In this document: positions 1 to 5,292 of the stretch, in pieces | How the letters are laid out: every line of letters begins with the position of its first letter | Position numbering within the stretch: the stretch's first letter is position 1 | Assembly: GCA_005880075.1 (NCBI GenBank) | Contig: VBJT01000059.1 | Coordinates: 1-5,480, forward strand | Direction: 5' to 3' | Source of the DNA: Chloroflexota bacterium | GTDB lineage: Bacteria > Chloroflexota > Dehalococcoidia > SM23-28-2 > RBG-16-64-32 | Length of the DNA stretch: 5,480 nucleotides | Made by a program: the position numbers and the translations under genes | The notes under the pieces: model-generated | Told to the model about the DNA's origin: nothing | Seen by the model: only the letters and a program-made list of their open reading frames with translations | Databases searched by the model: none

Positions 1-1
1 T

Positions 2-202
2 GTAGGCGAGGTGATCGTTACTGGGCCGCCATCTGCGCAAAAGCTGGTTGACCTCTGGATGGGCAGCCCGCCGCACTACGCGGTCATTATGGGCGCGCAG
101 TACTCGGAGATAGGCGTCGGTTGCGCGGAAGGGCCCTACGCGGACGGCGCGGGCAATGTCTTTGAGACGGCGTTATGCGTGGGAATGGCGGGGATACCGT
201 AG
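2..202 (+). CDS. CAP/SCP-domain protein, C-terminal fragment
   Basis: This is the last 66 codons of a gene that begins left of the window; the frame is open to the edge. The fragment carries the C-terminal half of a CAP (CRISP/antigen 5/PR-1, YkwD-like) domain. It shows a W-M-G-S-P-P-H block (fragment residues 19-25), the counterpart of the family's W-x-x-S-P-x-H signature with its conserved histidine. A Y-S-E-I-G-V-G strand follows at residues 34-40. Two cysteines (residues 41 and 59) flank the last strand and could form a disulfide, which would fit a secreted protein. CAP proteins are usually extracytoplasmic, but the signal peptide, if any, lies outside the window. The gene ends tail-to-tail with the cupin gene, with one base between the stop codons. 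The family call is fairly sure; the function is unknown. Confidence 0.72.
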   Translation, partial: VGEVIVTGPPSAQKLVDLWMGSPPHYAVIMGAQYSEIGVGCAEGPYADGAGNVFETALCVGMAGIP

Positions 203-203
203 T

Positions 204-617
204 CTAGCGGCCGCGCTCCATGTCGGCCACCTGCTCTGAGGTCGCGACGTTCTCGACGACGTTATCGCCGCTGCGCACGACAATCGAGGAGACGGGCATG
301 GTGTCGCTTTCGTTGATCTCCTGGTGAACTACCTGCGCCGGAATGTAGATGAAGTCGCCCGGGCGGGCCTCCGCACGCTTTTCGAGACGGATACCCCAAC
401 GGATGGTGATGGAACCCTCCGTGATGCAGACTACACTGTCGCAGTCACCATGATGGTGGGCGCCAGTGCTCGTCGCGGGACCGACCGTGACGAGACCGAC
501 CCAAAGCTTCTCGCTGCCGACGGAATTGCGGTCGATCGCCGCGCGGCGCTGCATGCCGGGCGTTTGGGCGGTGTGCTGGTCGAGCTCGGCGGAGTGGACG
601 ATACGGACTTCGCTCAT
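204..617 (-). CDS. Small single-domain cupin protein
   Basis: This encodes a 137-residue protein made almost entirely of one cupin (RmlC-like) beta-barrel. Motif 1 lies at residues 52-68 with the histidine cluster H54-H55-H56. The usual motif-1 glutamate is missing: D60 and S61 occupy that area, so D60 may be the third metal ligand. Motif 2 lies at residues 87-102 (G87, P93, H98, N102), with Gln95 where a glycine is common. H54, H56 and H98 are the expected metal ligands. The frame stays open upstream to 830, but the extension runs antisense through the oxidoreductase promoter and start, so the ATG at 617 is preferred. That ATG has no strong Shine-Dalgarno. The gene is divergent from the oxidoreductase. 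Substrate and reaction are unknown; it could be a metal-dependent enzyme or a small-molecule sensor. Confidence 0.87.
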   Translation of the reverse strand: MSEVRIVHSAELDQHTAQTPGMQRRAAIDRNSVGSEKLWVGLVTVGPATSTGAHHHGDCDSVVCITEGSITIRWGIRLEKRAEARPGDFIYIPAQVVHQEINESDTMPVSSIVVRSGDNVVENVATSEQVADMERGR

Positions 618-688
618 CTCAGGTGACTGCTTCGCTCCATATCGTCGAAATGATAGCACTCTGCGAGCGGTGGTTTTTCGGCAACGCG

Positions 689-718
689 TTGACTGTGTTG
701 AGCGAGCACAACTAACAT
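689..718 (+). promoter_or_regulatory. Sigma70-type promoter of the luciferase-like oxidoreductase gene
   Basis: A -35 box TTGACT (689-694) and a -10 box TAACAT (713-718) are separated by 18 bp. They sit about 54 bp before the oxidoreductase start codon, inside the 154 bp divergent gap shared with the cupin gene. On the opposite strand I see only an isolated TATCAT -10-like box (655 to 650) without a well-spaced -35, so the cupin promoter is not assigned. Confidence 0.55.
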
Positions 719-771
719 CGGGCGTACGGCCCCAATGGGCGCCCCGCGCCGTCATCATCGAAGGAGTAGCG

Positions 772-1659
772 ATGAAACTTGGATTCAACGTCCCGAACCT
801 CGGTCCAGCAGCCAGCCCCGAGAACGTCATTAAGATCGCACAGAAGGCGGAAGAGCTTGGTTACGATTCGATTTGGACGACCGAGCGCCTTCTGGTGCCA
901 GTCAATCCGAAGGCCGGGTACGGCGGGATGGCAGGCGTGCCGATTCCGGAGCAGTACAAGGTCCAGCTGGACCCGCTTGATACTCTTAGTTTGGTTGGTG
1001 CCGTAACGAAGCGCGCACGGCTGGGGACGAGCGTCCTAGACTTACCCTTCTACAACGCGGCGTTGCTCGCCCGGCGGCTGACGACGATTGACGTCTTTAC
1101 GGGCGGCCGGCTTACGATCGGCTTCGGGGTTGGCTGGTGTCCGGAGGAGTTCGACGCGGTGGGAGTCTCGATACATCAGCGCGGAAAGCGAGCGGACGAG
1201 GCGCTCGATATGTTCAAGGCGAGCATCTGGAAGATCCCGCCGTCCTACATGCAGCCGAAACCGGTGCAGAAGCCGCACCCACCCATCTTGATGGCGGCGT
1301 TCGCCCCGGCGGCCATGAAGCGAATCGCGACGAAGGCTGATGGCTGGTTGCCGGTCGGGCTGCCGGTGCCGGCGATGAAACAGATGTGGGAAGGCATCAA
1401 GGGGATGGCGAAAGAGGCGGGCCGGGACACATCGAAGCTTCAGCTGATTGTGCGGGCGAATTTCTCGATTTCGCCCGAGCCGGGGCCGGAAGGAAGATTC
1501 ATCTTCACCGGGTCCGAGGATCAGATCAAGCAAGATATCGCCGATGTGCGCGAGATGGGCGCGGACGAGGTGCACTTCGATCCGACGACTGGAGCCCAGG
1601 GCGGTAGCGCGCAAAGCTGGCTGGAGAGTATCGAGCGAATTCGGGAGCTAGCGGGCTAA
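772..1659 (+). CDS. Luciferase-like monooxygenase family, F420-dependent-type oxidoreductase
   Basis: This encodes a 295-residue protein of the bacterial luciferase-like (LLM) superfamily, a TIM barrel using coenzyme F420 or FMN. It most resembles the roughly 290-residue 'probable F420-dependent oxidoreductase' group. Typical signatures are seen in order: an A-E-E-L-G-Y-D-S-I-W block at 27-36; a T-S-V-L-D-L-P strand and L-A-R-R-L-T-T-I-D helix at 86-107; G-G-R-L-T-I-G-F-G-V-G-W at 111-122; the P-P-I-L-M strand at 170-174; and A-D-G-W-L-P at 189-194. The C-terminal G-S-E-D-Q-I segment (247-252) also matches these enzymes. The ATG at 772 is chosen because AAGGAG (761-766) lies 5 bases upstream and homology begins at once. 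The longer frame back to 466 overlaps the cupin gene and is rejected. The substrate cannot be told, and F420 versus FMN is inferred from family resemblance only. Confidence 0.92.
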   Translation: MKLGFNVPNLGPAASPENVIKIAQKAEELGYDSIWTTERLLVPVNPKAGYGGMAGVPIPEQYKVQLDPLDTLSLVGAVTKRARLGTSVLDLPFYNAALLARRLTTIDVFTGGRLTIGFGVGWCPEEFDAVGVSIHQRGKRADEALDMFKASIWKIPPSYMQPKPVQKPHPPILMAAFAPAAMKRIATKADGWLPVGLPVPAMKQMWEGIKGMAKEAGRDTSKLQLIVRANFSISPEPGPEGRFIFTGSEDQIKQDIADVREMGADEVHFDPTTGAQGGSAQSWLESIERIRELAG

Positions 1660-1792
1660 TTCTTCGAGGGACTGACATTGACACACTCGGCAAGGCCGAC
1701 CGTTGTATGAATTTCGCGCGAGGAATAATCAAGACCTGGGGATTGGCGTCCATCGATGAGATGGCAAGATCAGTTGCAGGAGGGGGACGAAG
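1660..1792 (+). promoter_or_regulatory. Gap before the methyltransferase gene, with candidate promoter and strong Shine-Dalgarno
   Basis: This 133 bp gap holds no gene that I can see. A perfect -35 hexamer TTGACA lies at 1678-1683. The best -10 candidate is TTGTAT at 1703-1708, with a long 19 bp spacer, so the promoter is only moderately supported. AGGAGG at 1778-1783, extended by a G run, lies 9 bases before a TTG codon at 1793 and is the main evidence for the methyltransferase start. I see no convincing intrinsic terminator for the oxidoreductase, so read-through into the methyltransferase is possible. Confidence 0.4.
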
Positions 1793-2452
1793 TTGTCGGA
1801 GCGATCAGGAACCCTCGCGGACGATCCGTTCAGTGGCCGGCACCCAACCAGTCACGAACGGCTGACGGGACTGCCCTGGGATGCGTCGTACCACGACGGC
1901 CCTGCGCCTTGGGATACTGAGCAGCCGCAGCCAGCAATAGTGCGTTTGGCATCAGAAGGCGGATTCGCCGGAGCGGTGCTCGATGCGGGCTGCGGGACCG
2001 GCGAGAACGCTCTTCACGTCGCCTCGCTGGGATTGTCGGTTCTGGGCGTTGACGTGGCTGAGACGGCGCTGGCGATCGCCCGAGCGAAGGCCGACGAGGG
2101 TGGGATCGAGGTTGAGTTCGCCGCGGCTGACGCTTTCCAGTTGGAGCGTTTGGGGCGCAGGTTTGAGACGGTGTTGGACTGCGGCCTATTCCACACCTTC
2201 GACGGCGACGAGCGACCAGGATACGTCGCGAGTCTAGCGTCGGTGACCGAGCACGAGGGAACCCTGTATGTGTTGTGCTTCAGTGACGATGGTCCCAATA
2301 CTGGCCCGCACCCCGTCAGTCAGGAAGAGCTGAGAGCGGCGTTCCACCCCAGCGATGGATGGAATGTCGCCGCCATCGAACCGGACCGGGTTCAGACGAG
2401 ATACCACAACGACGGCGCACCGGCCTGGTTCGTGACAATCAAACGGATCTAG
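1793..2452 (+). CDS. Class I SAM-dependent methyltransferase, TTG start
   Basis: This encodes 219 residues with a Rossmann-fold methyltransferase core. Motif I is V62-L-D-A-G-C-G-T-G70, which binds S-adenosylmethionine. The acidic residue after strand 2 is D87 in V-L-G-V-D-V-A-E. A-A-D-A-F at 111-115 is motif III-like (D113), and F-E-T-V-L-D-C-G-L-F-H-T-F at 124-136 is motif IV. The N-terminal segment with W29, Y33, W40 and P45/P47 resembles the cap seen in small-molecule methyltransferases of the thiopurine-methyltransferase-like/UbiE-like type. The TTG start is supported by the strong AGGAGG nine bases upstream; no ATG or GTG occurs in frame near the N terminus. It lies 133 bp after the oxidoreductase and converges with mdh. 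The methyl acceptor is unknown, and nothing nearby identifies a pathway. Confidence 0.9.
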   Translation: MSERSGTLADDPFSGRHPTSHERLTGLPWDASYHDGPAPWDTEQPQPAIVRLASEGGFAGAVLDAGCGTGENALHVASLGLSVLGVDVAETALAIARAKADEGGIEVEFAAADAFQLERLGRRFETVLDCGLFHTFDGDERPGYVASLASVTEHEGTLYVLCFSDDGPNTGPHPVSQEELRAAFHPSDGWNVAAIEPDRVQTRYHNDGAPAWFVTIKRI

Positions 2453-2538
2453 ACTGCGGGACTGGTCGGCCCGATGAACGATCCCGTGCAGTCACTCGTG
2501 ACTCATTGGCGAGAAACAGGCGAGGGTGTGTCAAGCGC
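2453..2538. other. Convergent gap between methyltransferase and mdh, small hairpin only
   Basis: The two genes end 86 bp apart. The only structure seen is a 5 bp perfect inverted repeat, AGTCA at 2490-2494 and TGACT at 2499-2503, around a CTCG loop. It has no T tract on either strand, so it is weak as a bidirectional intrinsic terminator. I see no other feature here. Confidence 0.3.
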
Positions 2539-3480
2539 CTAATCCCTGTCCTTCGCCTCAATTAGCCCGAGCAGTTCTTTCGTGGATTCCGCGGCTTTGC
2601 GGATGCCTTCGATCTCGTCGTCCCAAAGTGGCGGCGCATAGACTTGCTCGATACCAGCGGCGCCGAGCTTCAGCGGAAGGCCGACGAAGGCGTCCTCGAT
2701 GTCGTATTCCCCGGTCGTTAACGTCGCGCACGGGATCACGCGCTTCTTGTCGAGCAGGACCGCCTCGACCATTGCTACTGTTGCTGCCGCCGGCGCATAG
2801 AAAGCGGAGCCGGTCTTTAGGAGCGAAACGACCTCAGCACCGCCGTTCTTCGCGCGCTGGACGACGGCGTCGATCTTGTCCCGCGGAAGAAGCGAAGTCA
2901 GAGGCACGCCACCGACGTATGCGGTGCTGACGATGGGTACCATCGTCGCTTCCGTGTGGCCGCCGAGGACCTGGGCGTGGACATCCTCGACGGAGGCTTC
3001 GGTGGCCCAGGCGATAAACGTCCGGTAGCGGGCGCTGTCCAGCATGCCCCCCTGACCGACGACGCGCTCTTTCGGCAAGCCCGTCGCCTCGAGGGCCACG
3101 TGGCACATCACGTCCATCGGGTTGGCGAAGATGATGTAGACGGCGTCCGGTGACTGCTCGACGGCGTTCTTCGCTACGTCGCGGACGATCCCGGCGTTGA
3201 TGTTCAGAAGTTCTTCGCGGGTCATGCCCGGCTTGCGGGGAACGCCGGAGGTGATGACAACGACGTTGGAGCCGGCGGTGTCCTTCCAGTCGTTAGTGCC
3301 GATGATGGGGCCGTCGAAGCCGATATGCGGCGCGGATTCGCCAAGATCCAGTGCTTTCCCTTGTGGGAGGCCTTCGATGATGTCGTGGAGGACGACGTCG
3401 ACGTAGCCGGTCTCAGTTAGGCGCTGGGCCATGGTGCCGCCGGTCATGCCGGCGCCGACGATCGTTACTTTGGCGCGCAA
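2539..3480 (-). CDS. mdh: Malate dehydrogenase, LDH-like type, TTG start
   Basis: This encodes a 313-residue NAD-dependent malate dehydrogenase that interconverts malate and oxaloacetate in the cytoplasmic TCA cycle. The dinucleotide motif G9-x-G11-x-x-G14 is N-terminal. D33 at the end of strand 2 is the acidic residue expected for NAD. Substrate arginines R82 and R88 lie in P-R-K-P-G-M-T-R; arginine at the first of these positions marks MDH rather than LDH. N120, D148 and R151 (L-D-S-A-R) complete the site, and catalytic H175 lies in G-G-H. The loop after H175 reads T-E-A-T-M-V-P, one residue longer than the HGD[ST]MVP usual in LDH-like MDHs. The start is TTG at 3480, because GGAGGAGG (3492-3485) lies just upstream and the Rossmann strand begins directly. 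The ATG at 3513 would add 11 low-complexity residues and bury that site. It is downstream of icd on the same strand, probably partly co-transcribed. Confidence 0.95.
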   Translation of the reverse strand: MRAKVTIVGAGMTGGTMAQRLTETGYVDVVLHDIIEGLPQGKALDLGESAPHIGFDGPIIGTNDWKDTAGSNVVVITSGVPRKPGMTREELLNINAGIVRDVAKNAVEQSPDAVYIIFANPMDVMCHVALEATGLPKERVVGQGGMLDSARYRTFIAWATEASVEDVHAQVLGGHTEATMVPIVSTAYVGGVPLTSLLPRDKIDAVVQRAKNGGAEVVSLLKTGSAFYAPAAATVAMVEAVLLDKKRVIPCATLTTGEYDIEDAFVGLPLKLGAAGIEQVYAPPLWDDEIEGIRKAAESTKELLGLIEAKDRD

Positions 3481-3484
3481 GGAG

Positions 3485-3492
3485 CCTCCTCC
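3485..3492 (-). promoter_or_regulatory. Strong Shine-Dalgarno that sets the TTG start of mdh
   Basis: On the minus strand GGAGGAGG is followed by CTCC and then TTG-CGC. Depending on which GGAGG register pairs with 16S rRNA, the spacing is 4 to 7 bases. This favours the TTG at 3480 over the in-frame ATG at 3513. Confidence 0.75.
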
Positions 3493-3538
3493 GGCGACCC
3501 GCCGCCCCACCACCGCAATTCACATTCGAGACGCCGTG

Positions 3539-3556
3539 CCACCCACCCACCCACCC
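3539..3556 (-). repeat. (GGGT)4 tetranucleotide repeat, perfect G-quadruplex motif in the mdh leader
   Basis: The plus strand has four exact ACCC units at 3541-3556, preceded by CC. Read on the minus strand, which is the mdh sense strand, this is four GGG runs separated by single T bases, followed by GG. It fits the canonical G3N1 quadruplex pattern with the shortest loops. It sits about 60 nt upstream of the mdh start and 4 nt after the terminator's T-rich tail. Formation in the cell is inferred, not shown. Confidence 0.7.
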
Positions 3557-3560
3557 GGGC

Positions 3561-3595
3561 AAATGTAAAACTGGGGGACACCCCCGGACCCCCAG
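3561..3595 (-). terminator. Intrinsic terminator or attenuator after icd, before mdh
   Basis: On the minus strand, CTGGGGG (3595-3589) pairs perfectly with CCCCCAG (3577-3571) across an 11 nt loop. It is followed at once by the T-rich tail TTTTACATTT (3570-3561). The loop contains a further GGGGG (3585-3581) that can pair instead with CCCCC (3577-3573) across TGT, giving an alternative 5 bp hairpin. It lies 69 nt after the icd stop. It could end icd transcription or reduce read-through into mdh. Confidence 0.65.
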
Positions 3596-3611
3596 CATGG
3601 GCTTTGCCCCC
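3571..3611. repeat. Candidate REP-like G/C-rich intergenic hairpin repeat
   Basis: Two adjacent hairpins lie here. One is the CTGGGGG/CCCCCAG stem also listed as a terminator. The other is a GGGC-TTT-GCCC hairpin (3599-3609), followed by more C bases. The combination of GGGGGACACCCCC with a short GGGCTTTGCCC-type hairpin resembles G/C-rich dispersed intergenic repeats of some Chloroflexota genomes. That resemblance is from memory; only one copy is present in this window, so repeat status is unproven. Confidence 0.35.
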
Positions 3612-3664
3612 GCACTCCGCTGGCTCTACGCGACAGCGTGCTGATGACGGCAGACGGAGAGGCA

Positions 3665-4750
3665 TTATGAGACCTGCATGTTCTCGATTATGGCGTCTGC
3701 GACCTGAGAGGTGCCGACGGAGGTCGGGTCGTCGGGGGAAGGTTTCATATCGTAAGTGACACTCTTGCCTTCGGCGATAACGGCGGCGATGCCGTTCTCC
3801 ATGCGGTCCGCGGCGTCGGTTTCGCCGACGTGGCGGAGCATCATTACTCCGGAAAGCATGAGGGCCATCGGGTTGACCTTATTCTGGCCGGCGTACTTTG
3901 GCGCGCTTCCGTGTACAGGTTCAAAGAGGGCGATCTCATCGCCGAGGTTAGCGCCGGGGGCGACGCCGAGGCCGCCGACGAGTCCGGCGCAGAGGTCCGA
4001 GAGCACGTCGCCGTACAGGTTGGGGAGGAGGAGGACGTCGTAGTTTTCAGGCTTCTGGACGAGCTGCATCGCCATGTTGTCGACAAGCACCTCCTGGTAC
4101 TCGATGTCGCTGTAGCCTTCGGCGACGTGGCGGGCGGTGGCGAAAAAGAGACCGTCGGTGAACTTGAGGATGTTGTCCTTGGCGACCGCCGTCACCTTCT
4201 TCCGTCCGTATTTGCGGGCGTATTCGAAGGCGAAGCGGGCGACGCGGGTGGTGCCGGTCTCGCTGATGATCTTCAGCGAGAGGCCGGCGTCCTCGCGGAT
4301 GCGGCCCATGCCGGCGGCGTCGGTCAGCTCGCCGATTTTCTGGATGGCCGGGTCGCCCTTCTCGAATTCAACACCGGCGTACAGGTCTTCGTGGTTCTCG
4401 CGGACGATGACGAGGTCGATGTTCTGGTAGCGGGAGCGGACGCCCGGGTAGCTCTTGGCAGGGCGCAAGCAGGCGTAGAGGTCAAGCATCTTGCGGAGGG
4501 CGACGTTGACCGAGCGGAAGCCGCCGCCGCGCGGGGTCGTAATTGGACCCTTGATGGCGACTTTGTTCGTGCGGACGGAGTCAAGGACCTGTTCCGGGAG
4601 GACGGAGCCGTACTTTTCGGCGGCGTCGAGGCCAGCTTCACGATAGTCCCAGTCGAAGGCGACGCCGGTGGCCTCCAAGACGCGGATGGTGGCGTTCATG
4701 ATCTCGGGGCCGATGCCGTCGCCGGGGATGACCGTGACGCGATGAGACAT
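3665..4750 (-). CDS. icd: Isocitrate dehydrogenase
   Basis: This encodes a 361-residue member of the isocitrate/isopropylmalate dehydrogenase family, which oxidatively decarboxylates isocitrate to 2-oxoglutarate in the TCA cycle. Key residues match the E. coli Icd active site with the same internal spacing: S80, N82, R86 and R96 (E. coli S113, N115, R119, R129), R117 and Y124, catalytic K191, and metal-binding D224, D248 and D252. The S-x-N pattern marks an isocitrate rather than isopropylmalate enzyme. The cofactor loop reads H-G-S-A-P-K285-Y286-A-G-Q and V-T-Y333-D is kept near the end; both are NADP-type in E. coli. The E. coli Arg395 position is a proline (P337). At 361 residues it is shorter than E. 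coli Icd (416). The ATG start lacks a clear Shine-Dalgarno; the N-terminal strand R-V-T-V-I-P-G-D-G-I-G-P-E starts directly after it, so the start is well placed. Confidence 0.95.
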   Translation of the reverse strand: MSHRVTVIPGDGIGPEIMNATIRVLEATGVAFDWDYREAGLDAAEKYGSVLPEQVLDSVRTNKVAIKGPITTPRGGGFRSVNVALRKMLDLYACLRPAKSYPGVRSRYQNIDLVIVRENHEDLYAGVEFEKGDPAIQKIGELTDAAGMGRIREDAGLSLKIISETGTTRVARFAFEYARKYGRKKVTAVAKDNILKFTDGLFFATARHVAEGYSDIEYQEVLVDNMAMQLVQKPENYDVLLLPNLYGDVLSDLCAGLVGGLGVAPGANLGDEIALFEPVHGSAPKYAGQNKVNPMALMLSGVMMLRHVGETDAADRMENGIAAVIAEGKSVTYDMKPSPDDPTSVGTSQVADAIIENMQVS

Positions 4751-4761
4751 TTAGTGACGAA

Positions 4762-4782
4762 TGAACAGCAACCAGTGAACAG
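4762..4782. repeat. Short direct repeat TGAACAG x2 in the icd leader
   Basis: TGAACAG occurs at 4762-4768 and again at 4776-4782, 14 bp apart start to start; a third partial TGAAC lies at 4787-4791. All fall between the inferred icd transcription start and its ATG. It could be a protein binding site or chance; there is no evidence for function. Confidence 0.3.
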
Positions 4783-4798
4783 GGATTGAACGGGTGTG

Positions 4799-4807
4799 AT
4801 TGTAGCA
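4799..4807 (-). promoter_or_regulatory. Extended -10 promoter of icd
   Basis: On the minus strand the sequence TGCTACAAT fits the extended -10 pattern TGnTATAAT with one mismatch. No good -35 box is found at 16-18 bp, which is common for extended -10 promoters. It predicts a leader of about 40 nt before the icd ATG. Confidence 0.5.
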
Positions 4808-4836
4808 GAGGGCGTCGACGATGGGCTATGCGACGT

Positions 4837-4866
4837 TTGCCGCGCCAGGAGAGCGCCTGCTAAAAT
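4837..4866 (+). promoter_or_regulatory. Promoter of tRNA-Gln
   Basis: TTGCCG (4837-4842) and TAAAAT (4861-4866) are separated by 18 bp. The -10 is preceded by TGC, so it also fits the extended -10 form. Transcription would begin near 4873, about 30 nt before the mature tRNA. It diverges from the icd promoter roughly 30 bp away. Confidence 0.6.
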
Positions 4867-4903
4867 CGAACAGGCCCGCGCCGGATGGTTCCCGGCGGCC
4901 TGC

Positions 4904-4977
4904 TGCGGGATGGTGTAACGGTAGCACGACTGACTCTGAATCAGTTAGTCCAGGTTCGAATCCTGGCCCCGCAGCCA
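4904..4977 (+). tRNA. tRNA-Gln (anticodon CTG), CCA encoded
   Basis: The cloverleaf can be drawn by hand. The acceptor is TGCGGGA (4904-4910) against CCCCGCA (4967-4973). The D stem is GTGT/GCAC, and the anticodon stem ACTGA/TCAGT holds the loop CTCTGAA with anticodon CTG. The variable loop is TAGT, and the T arm is CCAGG-TTCGAAT-CCTGG. The discriminator is G (4974), followed by encoded CCA. CTG reads the glutamine codon CAG. A weak U1-A72 pair, G2-C71 and G73 all agree with known glutaminyl-tRNA synthetase identity elements. One oddity is that position 7 (A) faces position 66 (C), a mismatch at the base of the acceptor stem. Confidence 0.97.
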
Positions 4978-5037
4978 ACAGTTTCCTTCGTGTAACGCGC
5001 ATAAAGTAGCCGCCGCGAAGATCGCAAGTCGGCCGAT

Positions 5038-5292
5038 TTGCAAACCACATGCAAACCCAGAGCCCGAAAAAGCACACTGCACGAGGAGGTGCGAATCATA
5101 CTCCTCGGCCGTGGCAACGAATGGACCACAACCGACAAGCTTGCCGACTTGGTGAACGCGCGGGGCCACTACTGCAAGAAAGAAGGATCACCGGTCACAC
5201 GCTTTCAGATACCGGGGCGCGCCAGGCAGTACCCAGATATCTTTGAGCGGGGCGGCTCACGAGTACGCCTAGGGGAGAGCAGGTCCGCCTGA
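5038..5292 (+). CDS. Small winged-helix (HARE-HTH-like) protein, TTG start
   Basis: This encodes 84 residues that appear to form a single winged helix-turn-helix domain. Helix 1 is L14-H-E-E-V and onward (to about 24). T-T-T-D-K-L-A-D-L-V-N (30-40) is the second helix. S51-P-V-T-R-F-Q-I-P-G-R-A-R-Q-Y65 is the likely recognition helix, and D67-I-F-E-R-G-G-S-R-V-R-L78 is the beta wing. The order 'helix, T-T-x-x-L-A-x-x-V-N-x-R, S-P-V, Q-I-x-x-R, Y-P-x-x-F' resembles small wHTH proteins and HARE-HTH domains, which are often fused to restriction enzymes or the RNA polymerase delta subunit. It stands alone here. The start is uncertain: TTG at 5038 is the only usual start codon upstream of helix 1, and no Shine-Dalgarno precedes it. 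It begins 60 bp after tRNA-Gln with no clear promoter between, and overlaps the next small gene by one base. Its role is unknown; DNA binding is inferred. Confidence 0.65.
   Translation: MQTTCKPRARKSTLHEEVRIILLGRGNEWTTTDKLADLVNARGHYCKKEGSPVTRFQIPGRARQYPDIFERGGSRVRLGESRSA
5082..5107 (+). repeat. 7 bp inverted repeat inside the wHTH gene
   Basis: CGAGGAG (5082-5088) is perfectly complementary to CTCCTCG (5101-5107) across a 12 nt loop. It covers an AGGAGGT sequence that looks like a Shine-Dalgarno but is not followed by an in-frame ATG, GTG or TTG at suitable spacing. It may be mRNA structure or chance within codons for E-E-V and L-L-G. Confidence 0.35.

Noticed and set aside
697..712. GTTG/CAAC inverted repeat inside the oxidoreductase promoter spacer
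   Set aside because: Only 4 bp per arm and not extendable, so no better than chance.
466..771. N-terminal extension of the oxidoreductase frame
   Set aside because: It overlaps the cupin gene in antisense and shows no family similarity. The ATG at 772 has AAGGAG at good spacing and starts the barrel directly.
618..830. N-terminal extension of the cupin frame upstream of the ATG at 617
   Set aside because: It runs antisense over the oxidoreductase promoter and start and adds a basic, low-complexity segment that does not look like part of a cupin.
1042..1614. 190-codon open frame antisense to the oxidoreductase
   Set aside because: Arg/His-rich shadow of a well-supported LLM gene with no domain pattern.
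2490..2503. AGTCA-CTCG-TGACT hairpin as a bidirectional terminator
   Set aside because: The stem is short (5 bp) and no T tract follows on either strand.
3481..3513. Longer mdh start at the ATG at 3513
   Set aside because: It would bury the strong GGAGGAGG site inside the coding region and add 11 residues before the Rossmann strand. The TTG at 3480 fits the family length.
3830..4789. Long open frame of 319 codons on the + strand, antisense to icd
   Set aside because: The icd frame on the opposite strand has all catalytic residues. The antisense product is low-complexity (rich in D, V, G, A), as expected from high third-position G+C, and shows no recognisable domain.
4962..5037. tRNA 3' end as a phage or island attachment site
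   Set aside because: No second copy of the tRNA 3' sequence, integrase or phage gene is visible in the window.
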